Positions 16,090 through 24,728 are shown, counted from the first letter of the stretch. The stretch is DNA of 34,245 nucleotides from Acidobacteriota bacterium (GCA_016210855.1 JACQTJ010000127.1:1-34245), one strand, 5' to 3'. The notes: generated from the sequence alone by a model not told the origin. Numbers and translations: made by a program.

Positions 16090-16626
16090 TCAACCCGGCT
16101 TGTAGTGGGGGACGTTGTCCGCTGGCTGGAAGACGGGGATGCGCTGGCCGGTAAGCTTGCCGAACTCAGCGGCCACGGCTTCGATGTCCTTGCGGTCAAA
16201 GCCGATGCTTGAGACCTGGATTCTCCCGTCCGGCCTGACCAGGAAGAGCGTGGGGACGTTGGTCAGGCCGTAATGGTTTGAGACCGGGTAGCCCTCTTCA
16301 TCGATGAGCAGCGGGAAGCTACAGCCCCACTCCCGGGCAAAGTCACGCGTGTCGCGGGCATCATCCTGGGAGATGCCCCAGAGGCGCACGCTGTTCTTGC
16401 TCTTGACCCCTTGGTGGAGCCGCTCCAGGAACGGAAAGGTGAATTGGCACACCGGGCAGCTCACTTTGAAGAACGCCAGCAGCACCGGCCCCTGCTTCAG
16501 GGCCTCGGCCAAGGTGTGGCTTTTCCCTTCCCCGTCCTTCAGGGAAAAGGTAGGCGCCAGCGTGCCGGCGGCCAGAGCTTCCATCCTGGGTCCTCCCAGC
16601 AATCTTGAGATGAATTGAAAAGCCAT
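16090..16626 (-). CDS. Thioredoxin-fold redoxin (TlpA/AhpC-TSA type)
   Basis: A 178-residue protein with APTFSLKDGEGKSHTL, LLAFFKVSCPVCQFTFPFL (CPVC redox motif) and the cis-proline NVPTLFLVRPDGRI, the core of the TlpA/peroxiredoxin-like fold. It should reduce disulfides or peroxides. No clear signal peptide is present, so it is probably cytoplasmic. ATG 16626 is chosen; ATG 16638 upstream is also possible. It lies about 40 nt after the CoADR-like gene on the same strand, and the two are probably co-transcribed, which suggests a shared thiol-redox task. Confidence 0.82.
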   Translation of the reverse strand: MAFQFISRLLGGPRMEALAAGTLAPTFSLKDGEGKSHTLAEALKQGPVLLAFFKVSCPVCQFTFPFLERLHQGVKSKNSVRLWGISQDDARDTRDFAREWGCSFPLLIDEEGYPVSNHYGLTNVPTLFLVRPDGRIQVSSIGFDRKDIEAVAAEFGKLTGQRIPVFQPADNVPHYKPG

Positions 16627-16666
16627 CGGGATTCCCATTCTACCACGGGCTGAATCCCCGCCCCCT

Positions 16667-18025
16667 CTAGCGGCGGCGGCCGAGCTTCTTGAGCGCCTCC
16701 CAGGCGGCCACCAGCAGCGGGTCATAAACCGGCCCGTAGGGCGGGGCATAGCCGAGGTCCAGGTGCACGAACTCGGCGACGGTCATGCGGGCCGTCAGAG
16801 CTGTGGCCAGCACGTCCACCCGCCGGGCGGCGCCCTCTTCGCCGGCCAGTTGACCCCCGAGCAGCTGGCCGCTCGCCCGGTCCACGACCAGCTTGGCGCG
16901 CAGGGGTTTGCCCGCTAGGTACTTGGCTTGGGAGAAGCTATCCACGGCTACGCCGAGGGGTGAAAAGCCGGCGGCGCGCGCGGAGGCTTCGCTCAACCCG
17001 GTCTTGCCCACCTCGAGTTCGAACACTTTGGTTACGAGTGTCCCCACCAGGCCGGGGAAAGTGGCGTTGCCCCCGGCGGCGTTCTCTCCGGCCACCCGGC
17101 CCTGCTTATTGGCCGTCGTCCCCAGCGGCACGTAGGCGGGACCACCCGTCACCAAGTGCCAACTCTCCGTGCAATCGCCAGCGGCGTAGATGCTGGGAAG
17201 GTTTGTCTGCTGGCGGTTGTCGGTGCGGATGGCGCCGCTCGAGCCGAGCTCCACGCCCGCCCGGGCCCCCAGCTCTGCCCGCGGCACGAGCCCCGCCGCC
17301 AGCACCACCACGTCGGCCGTAAGGGCGCGCTCGTTGGTGACAAGGACGCTGGCGGGGCCAGACCGCCCCGATTCAATCGAGCTGACCGTGGCATTGAATT
17401 CCGCGCGCACGCCGTGGCGGGCCAGGCGCTCGTTGACCCACTCGCCAATCTCCGGCTCGATGTCTTCGAGGAGGGAAGCGGAGCGCTCGAGCACTGTCAC
17501 TTCCAGATTCCGCCGCCGCAGGGCTTCTGCGACTTCCAGCCCGATGTAGCCGCCGCCGACCACCAGGCCCCGCTTCGGGCCTCGCTCTTCGAGGAAGTGG
17601 CGGAGCGCCAGCGCACCCGCCAGGTCGTTGCAGGTGAAGACGTGGGGGCCCTGGGCGCCGGGAATCGTTTCTGCCGGGGCGCCCCCGCTGGTGAGGATCA
17701 GCTTGTCGTACTTGAGGGCATAGGTGTCTTCGCCGGTCCGGACCGCAACCTGCTTTTGTCCGGGCAGGATCTCCGTCGCTTCGTGGCCGGTGCGGACGTC
17801 AATCCCGCGCCGGGTGCGGAAGTAGTCCGGGGTATAGACCACAAGGTCGTCCGGCCGCGGCACTAGGCCCGAGACCAAGTAGGCCAGCCCGCAGGTGCCG
17901 TACGAGACGTATTCGCCTTTCTCCAGGACAACCACTTCCAGCTGCGGGTTTAGCCGCCGGGCCCGGCTGGCCGCGCTCATCCCGGCGGCGTTCCCTCCGA
18001 TGATGACTAGGCGCTCGGCTGGCAT
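16667..18025 (-). CDS. Single-Cys FAD/NAD(P)H oxidoreductase (CoA-disulfide reductase-like)
   Basis: A 452-residue flavoprotein. The FAD-binding GGNAAGMSAA is at 10-19, the active-site YGTCGLAY holds the single redox cysteine C45, VVGGGYIGLEVAEAL is the NAD(P)H Rossmann loop, and IYAAGDCTE is the second FAD contact. A C-terminal dimerisation domain follows. The single Cys with CGL is the mark of CoA-disulfide reductases, NADH oxidases/peroxidases and persulfide reductases. It probably reduces CoA disulfide or a persulfide with NAD(P)H; which is not clear from sequence. No C-terminal rhodanese domain is present. The next gene on this strand is a CPVC redoxin. Confidence 0.85.
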   Translation of the reverse strand: MPAERLVIIGGNAAGMSAASRARRLNPQLEVVVLEKGEYVSYGTCGLAYLVSGLVPRPDDLVVYTPDYFRTRRGIDVRTGHEATEILPGQKQVAVRTGEDTYALKYDKLILTSGGAPAETIPGAQGPHVFTCNDLAGALALRHFLEERGPKRGLVVGGGYIGLEVAEALRRRNLEVTVLERSASLLEDIEPEIGEWVNERLARHGVRAEFNATVSSIESGRSGPASVLVTNERALTADVVVLAAGLVPRAELGARAGVELGSSGAIRTDNRQQTNLPSIYAAGDCTESWHLVTGGPAYVPLGTTANKQGRVAGENAAGGNATFPGLVGTLVTKVFELEVGKTGLSEASARAAGFSPLGVAVDSFSQAKYLAGKPLRAKLVVDRASGQLLGGQLAGEEGAARRVDVLATALTARMTVAEFVHLDLGYAPPYGPVYDPLLVAAWEALKKLGRRR

Positions 18026-18105
18026 AGACCCCGCTGGGCAAAGAGACTGGGGAAAGGCCCACTCATCTTACGCGAGGCGAGAGAGGCGTCAATCAAAAAC
18101 CCGGG

Positions 18106-19365
18106 CTAGTGGACGCGGCGGGATTTGCGGTTCAGGTAATCGAGCAGCAGGTATTGGCCCAGGGTGTGCGGGGTGGTGAAGTAGGCCTTGCCGCGGGCGA
18201 TCTGGCAGACCTGATGGACGAAGTGCACCAGGCTGTAGTCGTCGGCCAGCATGAAGGTGTTGATGAGGATGCCCGAGCGGCGGCAGCGGGCTACTTCCTG
18301 GAGGGTCTCGCTCACCACCAGCGGGTCGAGCCCGAAGGCGTTCTTGTAGATGCGGCCGTCCTCCAGGGTCAGCGCCGAGGGCTTACCGTCGGTGATCATG
18401 ATGATTTGCCGCATGTCCTTGCTCTCGGTGCTCAACAGGCGTCGGGCCAGCCGCAGGCCTTCGCGGGTGTTGGTGTAGTAGGGCCCTACCTGCACGCGGG
18501 CCAGCTCGCCCAGGGGGAGGTGCTCGGCCGAGTCGTGGAAGAGCACAAGCCGAAGCGAGTCGCCAGGGTACTGGGTGCGGATCAGGTGTGACAGGGCCAG
18601 GGCTACTTTCTTGGCCGGGGTGAAGCGGTCCTCGCCGTAGAGAATCATGCTGTGGCTGCAATCGAGCAGCAGCACAGTGGCGCAGGAGCTCTGGTACTCG
18701 GACTGGTGCACTTGCAGGTCCGCGTAGTCGAGGTCGAGCGGAGGCGCCAGGCTGGTGTGGCCCTCGGCCAGGCGGCGCTTGATGCTGCTTGAAAGCGTGG
18801 CGGTGATGTCCAGGTTCAAGTGGTCGCCGAACTCGTAGGTCTTCGGGGCCCCGACCACCTCGACGCCGGTCGAGAGCTCCTTGGTGTCGTGGCGGCCGAA
18901 ACTCGACTTGCCGAGCGAGCCGAGCAGGTCCTTGAGCTGCTTGTAGCCGAGGAAATCGAGGGCTTTGTCGGTGAGTTCGAAGCGGGCGCGCACCTGGCTC
19001 CAATCTTCCGTGCGTCCGGAGCGGGGCTGGGGCGGAGGAGGCTGGTCCACGCGGATGTAGCCCTCCTCGGCCATGCGCTCGATGAGGTTCTGCAAGAGCT
19101 GATTGAGCAGCTCGTCGGCCTGCTCGGGGTGCTCCTCCATCTGCCGCCGGAGCTCCGGGGGGAGCATCTCCTTAGCCTCGAGCGCTTCCACGATGGCCTG
19201 GCGGAGCTGCTCCAGGGTGCGCTCGAAGTCCACCTCGTAGAAGCCGTAGGCTTGGGCCTGGAAGCCGCTCTGTAAGAGGTAGTCGGCGAGCTGCGAGAGC
19301 AGCTCGTCCATGTCAATCCCGTCGGCTTCGGTCCCGGTGTAGCGGGAGTAGCGGGTGAAGCGCAT
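18106..19365 (-). CDS. VWA-domain protein, partner of the MoxR-like ATPase
   Basis: A 419-residue cytoplasmic protein. The N-terminal half is helical and acidic. The C-terminal half is a von Willebrand factor A domain with the metal-binding DCSHS (DxSxS, D235) and [12 protein letters not shown]. MoxR ATPase plus VWA protein pairs act as chaperones that insert cofactors or activate enzymes, as in the CbbQ/CbbO, CoxD/CoxE and BchI/BchD systems. It starts 9 nt after the ATPase stop, so the two form an operon. The substrate complex is not evident from the neighbours. Confidence 0.82.
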   Translation of the reverse strand: MRFTRYSRYTGTEADGIDMDELLSQLADYLLQSGFQAQAYGFYEVDFERTLEQLRQAIVEALEAKEMLPPELRRQMEEHPEQADELLNQLLQNLIERMAEEGYIRVDQPPPPQPRSGRTEDWSQVRARFELTDKALDFLGYKQLKDLLGSLGKSSFGRHDTKELSTGVEVVGAPKTYEFGDHLNLDITATLSSSIKRRLAEGHTSLAPPLDLDYADLQVHQSEYQSSCATVLLLDCSHSMILYGEDRFTPAKKVALALSHLIRTQYPGDSLRLVLFHDSAEHLPLGELARVQVGPYYTNTREGLRLARRLLSTESKDMRQIIMITDGKPSALTLEDGRIYKNAFGLDPLVVSETLQEVARCRRSGILINTFMLADDYSLVHFVHQVCQIARGKAYFTTPHTLGQYLLLDYLNRKSRRVH

Positions 19366-19374
19366 CCGGCGGCC

Positions 19375-20853
19375 TCACTGGTAGGGGCGCCGGGAGCGCG
19401 GTGGGGTCTCCCGGGCCGAGGGCTCCGGGCGAGGCCGCTCCTCGGCATAGAAGCCGCGTTCTTCGCTGCGGCTGATGCGGCGGTGGGCGTGCAGCCCTTC
19501 GAGCACAAACTCGCAGGCGGGGACAAGGTCTGCCGGGTCGGCCGTCGCCTTGAGGCCCAGGGCAGCCGTGCTCTCCACCAAGCCCTGAATCTTGCGGAAC
19601 TGCTCGAGCAGTTCGCTTGCCGGCGCCTCGGCCGGCACCTTCAAGGTCCCGCCCAGCTCGAACCACTGCACCACCTGGTCGAGGTTGGCCTTCTGGAAGT
19701 ACTGCTGGAAGACGGTGCCGACGGCGCGGCGGATGAGTTCCCGGGCCACCTGGTCGGCCCCGTGCACTTCGCCTTCGTACTCGAGCTCGAATTTGCCGGT
19801 GAGCGAGGTCATGGCCGCGTAGACATCGCCGACCCGAGGCACCACTTTTTTCTCGCCCGCCTGGCGGGCCCGGCGCTCGGCGTTCGAGACCACGTTTTCC
19901 AAGCAGGTGATGGGCATGCGCTGGCTGACCCCGGAGCGCTTGTCAATTTTCTTGTCCTGGCGGGCTTGGAAGGCGATTTCTTCCACGATTTCGGCCACGA
20001 AGGGCGGCACGGTTACGGTTCCTGCGCCGTCGCGGCTCAGCCAGGCTTCCTGCCGGGTGATGGTCATCCCTTCTTCGCGGGCGACGGGGTAGTGGGTGCG
20101 GATTTCCGACCCGATGCGGTCCTTGAGGGGACTGATGATTTTTCCGCGGGCCGTGTAGTCTTCGGGGTTGGCGGTGAAGACCAGGCAGAGATCGAGCGGC
20201 AGCCGCACCGGGTAGCCCTTCACCTGGATGTCGCCCTCCTGCATGATGTTGAACAAGCCCACCTGTATCTTGGGGGCGAGGTCAGGCAGCTCGTTCAGGG
20301 CGAAGATGCCGCGGTGGGCGCGCGGGAGTAGGCCGTAGTGGATGGTGAGCTCGTCGGAAAGGGCCAGGCCGCCCCGGGCGGCCTTGATGGGGTCGATGTC
20401 GCCGAGGATGTCGGCAACGGTGACGTCGGGCGTGGCGAGCTTCTCGACCAAGCGGCGCTCCCGAGCCAGAAAGGCGATCGGGGTCGAATCGCCCTTCTCC
20501 CCCACCAGCAGCCGGCAGGCGCGGCACAGCGGCCCGAACGGGTTGTCGTTGATCTCGCAGCCGGCCATGACCGGGATTTCCCGGTCCAGGAAGTTCACTA
20601 GCGCCCGCAGGATGCGGCTCTTGGCCTGCCCGCGCAGGCCGAGCAGAATGAAGTTGTGCCGGGAGAGGATGGCGTTGACGATCTGGGGGATGACGCTGTC
20701 GTCGTAGCCCACGATGCCGGGGAAGAGCGGCTCGCCGCCATCAAGCTTGGCCAGCACGTTCTCCCGCATCTCGTCTTTCACGCTGCGGCGAGCCCGCTTC
20801 TCGACCTCCGGCCCGTCGGCGCGCAGTTCACCCAGGGTTCGCGGCTTGGTCAT
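19375..20853 (-). CDS. MoxR/magnesium chelatase subunit I-like AAA+ ATPase
   Basis: A 492-residue AAA+ protein. The Walker A loop GLRGQAKS (72-79), a Walker B region with GIFALNELPDL, and the sensor-1 FTANPEDYT mark the ChlI/MoxR clade. The segment CEINDNPFGPLCRACRLL holds three cysteines and is the ChlI-type insert, possibly a metal site. The final 60 residues are charged and proline-rich. It is the first gene of a pair with the VWA gene. It should use ATP to remodel or load a client complex. Divergent from the SDR gene at 21020. Confidence 0.88.
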   Translation of the reverse strand: MTKPRTLGELRADGPEVEKRARRSVKDEMRENVLAKLDGGEPLFPGIVGYDDSVIPQIVNAILSRHNFILLGLRGQAKSRILRALVNFLDREIPVMAGCEINDNPFGPLCRACRLLVGEKGDSTPIAFLARERRLVEKLATPDVTVADILGDIDPIKAARGGLALSDELTIHYGLLPRAHRGIFALNELPDLAPKIQVGLFNIMQEGDIQVKGYPVRLPLDLCLVFTANPEDYTARGKIISPLKDRIGSEIRTHYPVAREEGMTITRQEAWLSRDGAGTVTVPPFVAEIVEEIAFQARQDKKIDKRSGVSQRMPITCLENVVSNAERRARQAGEKKVVPRVGDVYAAMTSLTGKFELEYEGEVHGADQVARELIRRAVGTVFQQYFQKANLDQVVQWFELGGTLKVPAEAPASELLEQFRKIQGLVESTAALGLKATADPADLVPACEFVLEGLHAHRRISRSEERGFYAEERPRPEPSARETPPRSRRPYQ

Positions 20854-20954
20854 TGTCTTCCTTTCATTGGAGTGCTCCCGACGCCCGCCCCATTATAGTC
20901 GAACTCAGCCTCCGCCTTCTGCTCCTCTTTGGATGCGTCGGCTGGGCAAGGCGA

Positions 20955-20986
20955 TTGACTTGCCGTGGAGAGGACAGTAGTAAAGT
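20955..20986 (+). promoter_or_regulatory. Weak predicted promoter of the SDR gene
   Basis: TTGACT (20955-20960) and TAAAGT (20981-20986) are spaced by 20 bp and lie 34 nt before ATG 21020. The spacing is long, so confidence is low. Confidence 0.25.
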
Positions 20987-21019
20987 AGTACGCGTCGCTT
21001 GCTCGCGCGAGGGGGCGCC

Positions 21020-21808
21020 ATGCAATTGGCCAATCAGGTGGCAATTATTACCGGGGCATCGTCGGGCATCGGGGAAGCTATCACCCGCTGCTTTGCGGCC
21101 GAAGGGGCGCGGGTGGTGCTGGCGGCGCGCTCGGAAGAGAAGCTGCGCGGGCTGGCGGCGGAGCTGGGCGCGGAACGGGCGCTCGTGGTCCCGACCGATG
21201 TCGCCGACTCGGGACAGGTGGAGCGCCTGGTGGCGCAGACGGTGGAGCGCTTCGGCGGCGTTGACGTACTGGTCAACAACGCCGGCATAGGTCTCTTGGG
21301 CCGCATGGAGGAAACCGACTGGGAACACTTCCGGCGAATGTGGGAGGTGAATTTCTTCGGCCTGGTGCGCCTGACGCGGGCGGCGCTGCCGTACCTGAAA
21401 AAGCGGAAAGGAGTGGTGGTGAACATCTCCTCCGTCGCCGGGAAACTCGCCTTGCCCTACATGAGCGGCTACTGCGCCACCAAGTCTGCCTTGAACGCCT
21501 TCTCCACCGGGCTGCGGATGGACGTGGCACAGGCGGGGGTGCGGGTGGTCGTGATCTGTCCGGGCCGGGTGCGCACCCGCTTCCACGCCAACGTCTACCG
21601 CGAGGGAGAGAATCTGCCCGGGGTTTTCCGCGCAGAGAAGCGGCGCTATACCGGCATCACTGCTGAAGAGGTGGCCCGGGCCACGCTCCGGGCGGTGCGG
21701 CGGAACCGGCGAGAGATTGTGGTGCCGTGGACGCTGCGGCTGCTGGTGGGCTTCCGCGCCCTGTTCCCGGCTTTCACTGACCGTATGCTGGTCCGCCTGT
21801 TCCGCTAA
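21020..21808 (+). CDS. Short-chain dehydrogenase (DltE/YqjQ-like)
   Basis: A 262-residue SDR. TGASSGIG (11-18), NNAGIGL, ISSVAGKLALP, and the catalytic Y151-x3-K155 (YCATK) are intact. The C-terminal part, with PGRVRTRFH and a hydrophobic helix LRLLVGFRALFP, fits the membrane-associated branch that works on lipid or ketone substrates. Substrate unknown. The start ATG 21020 has GAGGGGG 4-8 nt upstream; an upstream alternative at 20999 adds seven residues that do not match SDRs. Confidence 0.87.
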   Translation: MQLANQVAIITGASSGIGEAITRCFAAEGARVVLAARSEEKLRGLAAELGAERALVVPTDVADSGQVERLVAQTVERFGGVDVLVNNAGIGLLGRMEETDWEHFRRMWEVNFFGLVRLTRAALPYLKKRKGVVVNISSVAGKLALPYMSGYCATKSALNAFSTGLRMDVAQAGVRVVVICPGRVRTRFHANVYREGENLPGVFRAEKRRYTGITAEEVARATLRAVRRNRREIVVPWTLRLLVGFRALFPAFTDRMLVRLFR

Positions 21809-21837
21809 GGGTGGGGGAGGCAGCCGGCAGGCAAGAG

Positions 21838-22155
21838 CTAGGAGGAGAGGTCGTGGAGGGCCTGCTCGAGCTCGCTCTTGGTGTGGAAGTCGCCGTTGCG
21901 GCTGGCGACCTCGATGCCGCGCTCGAACAGGGCGCGGGCTTCCTCGACCCGCCCCAGCTTTCCCAGCAGCACTCCGGCGTGGTAGTAGGCGGCGGTGTAA
22001 TTCGGGTTGAAGCCCAGGAGTTTCTGGAACAGGGCCAGGGCGTCGTCGTTCCGGCCCGCGGTGGCGTACTCGAGGGCCAGGCCGTAGTGGGCAAAGGAGT
22101 CGTTGGGCTGCTGGCGGACGAATGCCTCGAGCATTTCCATCCGCGATTTACTCAT
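21838..22155 (-). CDS. Small tetratricopeptide-repeat protein
   Basis: A 105-residue protein made of about two and a half TPR helices pairs: FAHYGLALEYATAGRNDDAL, AAYYHAGVLLGKLGRVEEA and a C-terminal helix. These scaffolds bind peptides or proteins. ATG 22155 gives MSKSRMEML; a longer frame is less likely. It diverges from the periplasmic-protein gene at 22240. Its partner is not known. Confidence 0.75.
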   Translation of the reverse strand: MSKSRMEMLEAFVRQQPNDSFAHYGLALEYATAGRNDDALALFQKLLGFNPNYTAAYYHAGVLLGKLGRVEEARALFERGIEVASRNGDFHTKSELEQALHDLSS

Positions 22156-22181
22156 GGTGAATCCCCGTTCGCGGGGCGCAA

Positions 22182-22210
22182 TTGCAAAGGCCCCCACCTG
22201 CGCTTATAGT
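22182..22210 (+). promoter_or_regulatory. Predicted promoter of the periplasmic-protein gene
   Basis: TTGCAA (22182-22187) and TATAGT (22205-22210) are spaced by 17 bp, 29 nt before ATG 22240. GGAGA upstream of the ATG serves as ribosome site. Confidence 0.5.
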
Positions 22211-22239
22211 ATAGAACTCTTTTGGCCGGAGAGAAAAAG

Positions 22240-23046
22240 ATGCGAAGAATCCTGCTGGCCGGGGCTTTGCTGGTTGGCGTCGCAGCCGTGGCAGCCGCAC
22301 AATCGTCCTCGGAGGCGCGGGCCGCGGCGGTGGTGGACGAGATGATGAACGCCATGGGCGGCCAGGAGAGCTGGGAGAAGATGCGTTACCTGCGCTTCGA
22401 CTGGGTGGTGGAGCGGGACGGGAAGGAAGCGGCGCACGTCCGGCACCTCTGGGACCGCTACCAGGGCCACTACCGGCTGGAGTGGACCTCGCGGGAGGGA
22501 ACCAAGCTGGCGGCTCTCTTCAACGTGAATACCCGCTCGGGGCGCGTGCTCGTGAACGGGGAGCCCGCCCGCGATGAAGATGAGCAGAAATACCTCGACC
22601 AGGCCTACGGGCGCTTCATCAACGACAGCTACTGGCTGCTGATGCCCTGGAAGCTGAAGGACCCCGGGGTGAAGCTCGAGTATGCGGGCGAAACCCAACT
22701 CGACGGCCAGAGCTATGACCTCATCCACGTGAGCTTCGCGCAAGTGGGCCTGACCCCGGGCGACCACTACTGGGCCTACGTCAACCGCCGCACGCGCTTG
22801 ATGGAGCGCTGGGCCTACTTCCTGCAAAGCTATGAAGGCACCCCAGCGGTGGAGAAAGCCACGCCCTGGCAGTGGCAGAGCTGGGCGGACGTGGGCGGGG
22901 GCCTGCACCTGGCGCGGGAAAAGGTGCGGGTGGGAGAGAATATGCGCATCTACTTCCCGCTGCTCGAGGTGCTGCCCGGTGTGGAGCCGACGGCGTTTGA
23001 GTCTTTCGAGTCGCCGATGCCGGGGCCGCCGCCCGCAGGGGAATGA
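22240..23046 (+). CDS. Exported LolA-like hypothetical protein
   Basis: A 268-residue protein with a signal peptide (MRRILLAGALLVGVAAVAAAQ, predicted cleavage near residue 20). The mature part has repeated aromatic beta strands, such as MRYLRFDWVVERDG, YRLEWTSREG and LEYAGETQLDGQSYDLIHV, like the half-barrel of outer-membrane lipoprotein-sorting (LolA) proteins. The match is by appearance only. It is likely periplasmic. ATG 22240 has GGAGA at a good distance. Its stop overlaps the thioesterase start by 4 nt (ATGA), so the two are coupled. Confidence 0.65.
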   Translation: MRRILLAGALLVGVAAVAAAQSSSEARAAAVVDEMMNAMGGQESWEKMRYLRFDWVVERDGKEAAHVRHLWDRYQGHYRLEWTSREGTKLAALFNVNTRSGRVLVNGEPARDEDEQKYLDQAYGRFINDSYWLLMPWKLKDPGVKLEYAGETQLDGQSYDLIHVSFAQVGLTPGDHYWAYVNRRTRLMERWAYFLQSYEGTPAVEKATPWQWQSWADVGGGLHLAREKVRVGENMRIYFPLLEVLPGVEPTAFESFESPMPGPPPAGE

Positions 23047-23615
23047 AGATGGCCCGGAAGACTAGGAAGGCCAGGAGGCGAGGGAGCCAACAGGGAGCGG
23101 CCGAGGCTGCGGCAGCGGTCGAGCCCTTCGCGCCCTCTTTGGGCAAGCCGGTGCGGGCCTCGCAGGTCGAGTACGTGGAGGTGGTGCTGCCGAGCCAGGC
23201 GAACCCGCTCGGGAACGTGCTGGGCGGGCACGTGATGCACCTGATTGACATCACCGCCGCCATCGCCGCTCACCGCCACAGCAACAGCTACGCGGCCACG
23301 GTGGCGGTGGACTACCTCGACTTCCGCCACCCCATCAAGATCGGGCAGTTGATTGTGCTCAAGGCCTCGGTGAACCGGGTTTTTCAGACTTCGATGGAAG
23401 TCGGCGTCAAGGTCTTCTCCGAGGATATCCTGACCGGCGAGCGCCGGCACACCAGCTCGGCCTACGTGACCTTTGTCGCCCTGGATGAAAAGGGAAACCC
23501 CAAGCCGGTCCTGCCGGTGATCTGCGAGACCCCCGAGGAGCGGCGCCGCTATGGGGAGGCCGAGAGTCGCCGGCAGCAGCGCCTCGCCCACCGGTACAAG
23601 AGGACATCAGGCTAG
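23043..23615 (+). CDS. Hotdog-fold acyl-CoA thioesterase
   Basis: A 190-residue protein. A basic, alanine-rich N-terminal tail of about 35 residues precedes the hotdog domain, marked by SQANPLGNVLGGHVMHLID with the catalytic-type Asn and Asp, then DYLDFRHPIKIGQ. It belongs to the YciA/BFIT-like acyl-CoA hydrolase group and should cleave acyl-CoA thioesters. The last 12 codons (RLAHRY...) are repeated in a diverged form after the PilZ gene at 24663. Overlaps the upstream gene by 4 nt. Confidence 0.87.
   Translation: MKMARKTRKARRRGSQQGAAEAAAAVEPFAPSLGKPVRASQVEYVEVVLPSQANPLGNVLGGHVMHLIDITAAIAAHRHSNSYAATVAVDYLDFRHPIKIGQLIVLKASVNRVFQTSMEVGVKVFSEDILTGERRHTSSAYVTFVALDEKGNPKPVLPVICETPEERRRYGEAESRRQQRLAHRYKRTSG
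23580..23615. repeat. Copy A of duplicated thioesterase 3' end
   Basis: The last twelve codons of the thioesterase gene, starting CGCCTCGCCCACCGGTAC, recur at 24663-24698. The first 18 bases are identical, and the rest match partly (KRTSG-stop here, QKTTS-stop there). Confidence 0.75.
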
Positions 23616-23631
23616 AAAGAAGAAGGGGGGG

Positions 23632-23770
23632 ACCCCGGGACTCGCCTGTCCTGAGGCCGTCCGGCCGAAGGGCTCGCCCTGAGCGGAGTCGAAGGGCTTG
23701 TCCCGAGCCCCGAACTTTCGGGCGAGGGGAACCCCGGGACCTCTGCCGTGACACGCTGACGCGTTCCCGC
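23632..23770 (-). pseudogene. tRNA-Asp remnant split by an inserted repeat
   Basis: Compared with the intact tRNA-Asp at 24729-24805, GGGACTCG (23637-23644) and ACCTCTGCCGTGACA (23739-23753) match exactly and in the same order, with a diverged GCGTTC after them. Between them an 85-nt element (23645-23729) interrupts the T-arm region. The remnant lacks the D arm and 5' acceptor and cannot be a working tRNA. Confidence 0.65.
23645..23729. repeat. 85-nt palindromic repeat element inserted in the tRNA remnant
   Basis: It contains two related units, CCTGAGGCCG...CGAAGGGC and CCCTGAGCGGAGTCGAAGGGC-type, then an inverted repeat CCCGAGCCCCGAA/CGGGCGAGGGG. Similar CTGAGCGGAGTCGAAGG units are known as dispersed intergenic repeats in several environmental phyla. 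Only this copy is seen in the window. Confidence 0.6.
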
Positions 23771-23861
23771 AAACACCCTTGACACTGGACGGGGTGTGCG
23801 GCTAGCCTACGCGAGAGTCGCTTCTCTCGCCACGACTCGAGCTCTAGCGCGGGGACAAGGC

Positions 23862-24662
23862 TTGCCCTTCCCGACCGAAAAGAAAGACCGCCGCTCGACG
23901 CGCGTCCTCGTCAACATCCCCCTTGTCCTTTCGGGGGTGAACAGCCGCGGTGAGCGGGTCGAGGCGGCCGGAGAAACCTTGGTCGTCAACAAGCACGGCG
24001 CGAAAATCCACACGTTAGAGCCGCTTGAACGGGGTATGAAGATCCAAGTGACCATCCCCTCCCGGAAGCTATCCCGCGGGGCCCAGGTCGTGTGGGTCGA
24101 TGAGCGCGACCCGACGCAGGCGGAACTCGATTTCGGTGTGGAACTCGACACCGCGGAGAACTTTTGGGGCATCTACTTCCCGCCGGAAGACTGGCGAGAG
24201 GCGGATTCCTGGAAAGACGAAGAGGTTGCGGTGGGGGCTGCGCTCCGGCCGGCTCCGGGCCCCCTATCGCAAACCGCCCCTAGCAAAACACTCTCAGAGG
24301 AGTCACTGGGTTCCAGGATTTCTCCTGCGCTTGTTCCTGCGGCTTCTCCGAGCCAGCGCGCGCCGGTTGTGATTCCAGCCGTGGGCTCAGAGGTGTACGT
24401 GCGGGGAATGTCAGCCGTACGAATTCCCTTCCAGGAGAAGACGTACTTGCGGCTGGTCGGCGAGAATGAAGCCACGATTGATTTGCGGCCAGTCGTAGAT
24501 GTTGGAGTGATGGTGCAGGTGATCTTTCCCGCCACCAAGCTCGGGCTGAAGGCACGGACCTCCGCCGTAGGCACCAACCGGCGGGAAGGACGCTGGCGGA
24601 TGTGGATCCGCTTTCTTGATCCCTTCGAGATTGGCCCGCTGGAACCTGTACCGAGCGCGTAG
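23862..24662 (+). CDS. PilZ-domain protein, possibly two PilZ-like halves
   Basis: The first half begins EKKDRRSTRVLVNIPL, whose RRSTR is the RxxxR c-di-GMP motif, then GETLVVNKHGAKI in the place of the [D/N]xSxxG motif and FGVELD at the end. The NxSxxG serine is absent, so ligand binding may be weak. A linker of about 50 residues follows. The second half (YLRLVGENEATI ... VQVIFPATKLGLKA ... MWIRFLDPF) has a PilZ-like strand order without the arginines. Start TTG 23862 has GGGGA 8 nt upstream; GTG 23796 gives a longer but unlikely N-terminus. It sits between two copies of a thioesterase-tail/tRNA-Asp duplication. Confidence 0.72.
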   Translation: MPFPTEKKDRRSTRVLVNIPLVLSGVNSRGERVEAAGETLVVNKHGAKIHTLEPLERGMKIQVTIPSRKLSRGAQVVWVDERDPTQAELDFGVELDTAENFWGIYFPPEDWREADSWKDEEVAVGAALRPAPGPLSQTAPSKTLSEESLGSRISPALVPAASPSQRAPVVIPAVGSEVYVRGMSAVRIPFQEKTYLRLVGENEATIDLRPVVDVGVMVQVIFPATKLGLKARTSAVGTNRREGRWRMWIRFLDPFEIGPLEPVPSA

Positions 24663-24698
24663 CGCCTCGCCCACCGGTACCAGAAAACCACAAGCTGA
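24663..24698. repeat. Copy B of duplicated thioesterase 3' end
   Basis: Directly after the PilZ stop, and in its frame, this reads RLAHRYQKTTS-stop, matching the thioesterase C-terminus RLAHRYKRTSG-stop. It has no start of its own and is a relic. Confidence 0.75.
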
Positions 24699-24728
24699 AA
24701 GGGAAGGCTGCAGCTCCGCGGGCGGGAA

